Source: Prostheceraeus crozeri (taxonomy: Eukaryota > Platyhelminthes > Polycladida > Euryleptidae). From it: a DNA stretch of 64,000 nt. The notes beneath the pieces were generated by a model. It had not been told where the DNA came from. It did no database searches and worked only from the letters and a program-made list of their open reading frames with translations. The position numbers and the translations under genes are program-made. Position 1 is the stretch's first letter. The number at the start of each line of letters is the position of its first letter. The DNA lies in contig CAJQUW010016182.1 of the NCBI GenBank assembly GCA_907163375.1, positions 1 to 64,000 on the forward strand, written 5' to 3'. This document shows positions 63,280 through 64,000 of this stretch, one piece after another.

Positions 63280-64000
63280 AGTTGTTACATTGTTATATTG
63301 TTACATATAACATAGAATTGATAGAATTGGAGGACAGTGAGATGGGCTACTGGCCACAATCTTCATCAGGATTGTTTCCCGGTCGTCCAATTGTTTCATC
63401 TTGCTCTATTGCAACAAAAAATCTAAGCTCGTTTGTTGATTCTCAAAATCGAACAATTGGCACAAAATGTTGACTCTTATATAAGAGATACTTCTGATTT
63501 TATTCAGAAATTACGTGCAATTGGAAGCAATTTGACAAGTGACTTTATCCAAGTGACTGCAGATGTGACATCCCTTTATACAAATATTCCTATCAATGAT
63601 GGTCTAAGAGCAATGCATGAAGCACTTAATGTTAACACGTATACTTTTCCAAGCGCCGAGACAATTGTACATTTGGCCCGATTAGTACTAGCACGAAATA
63701 TTTTTCAATTTCAAAACCAGTACTACACTCAAATACAAGGTACTGCCATGGGTGCAAAGATGGCGCCTAACTACGCCATCACTTTCAAGAATTGGCTCGA
63801 GAAACAAATTCTATCTAGTGCAGTGTTAAAATCATTGGTATGGTGGCGCTATATCGACGACATTTTTATGATTTGGATACATGGCGCAGAATCACTTCGA
63901 GAATTCAAAATCATGTTAATAACTTTTATCCATCTATAAAATTTACTTTTGAGAAGAGTGATAAAAGTGTAAACTTCCTTGACACTACAGCTACAAAAGA
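63280..64000 (+). pseudogene. Penelope-like reverse transcriptase (runs off window)
   Basis: GRPIVSSCSIATKNLSSFVD at about 63390, then SYIRDTSDFIQKL, ADVTSLYTNIPINDG (Penelope RT hallmark), GTAMGAKMAPNYA and the catalytic WRYIDDIFMIWIHG. These are fingers and palm of a Penelope-like RT; the thumb and any GIY-YIG endonuclease would lie beyond 64000. Fuller than the copy at 20.4 kb. About two or three breaks so far; moderately old. Confidence 0.85.

Overview
The window looks like nuclear DNA of an invertebrate animal. The background is AT-rich, genes are sparse, and a long single-exon secreted-protein gene is preceded by a typical eukaryotic acceptor (TTTCATTTCAG). The rest is a dense mixture of animal transposon families: Polinton/adintovirus-like elements, piggyBac, Tc1/mariner, hAT-like and other MITEs, a 5'-truncated LINE and Penelope-like retroelements. 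I see no bacterial operon, rRNA, tRNA or CRISPR array. I do not name a phylum.

Region 1 (1 to about 9.24 kb) is a very AT-rich virus-like element that runs off the left edge. It carries a zinc-knuckle protein, a fibre-like protein with a phage-tail-fibre-type motif and a coiled coil, small basic proteins, a double-jelly-roll-type capsid protein, a pX-like hydrophobic protein, a parvovirus-type phospholipase A2 domain followed by a Polinton-type integrase, and an adenain-like protease. It also holds a 17-copy array of a 20-bp hairpin unit, small double-hairpin insertions (one in-frame in a gene, one with four-copy empty-site evidence) and a perfect 35-bp-arm hairpin near its right end. It looks young, with only about one to three breaks.

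Region 2 (9.24 to 37.37 kb) is host DNA dominated by a segmental duplication: copy A about 9.81-18.79 kb, copy B about 25.82-35.98 kb. Each copy carries an intact gene for a secreted PAN/apple plus C-type-lectin-like protein (11971-12792 and 28187-29017), the same MITEs, a long foldback element and old Tc1-like remnants. Copy B later received a fresh Tc1 element (31370-33207). One transposase block lies inverted in A relative to B. Between the copies lie Penelope-like fragments (20.0-21.5 kb) and a LINE (21.9-23.3 kb). A set of divergent long repeats fills 36.0-37.3 kb.

Region 3 (37371-53018) is a second, different Polinton, about 15.6 kb, with about 1.4-kb terminal inverted repeats. It has remnants of packaging ATPase, integrase with chromodomain, capsid protein, minor-capsid-like protein, adenain-like protease and a PD-(D/E)XK nuclease-like ORF. 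It also has small TATA-driven genes at the ends and a RING-finger coding segment. It is broken in roughly eight to ten places, and a piggyBac element (44098-46611) sits inside the capsid gene. A TTAA-flanked MITE (53022-54186) abuts its right end.

Region 4 (54.2-64.0 kb) has a possible secreted-protein exon (55334-55691), a third copy of two repeats seen in region 2, an 1883-bp hAT-like element (57957-59839) inserted into the tip of a foldback element, and the start of a Penelope-like element (63.3 kb to the window end) preceded by a 150-bp inverted repeat.
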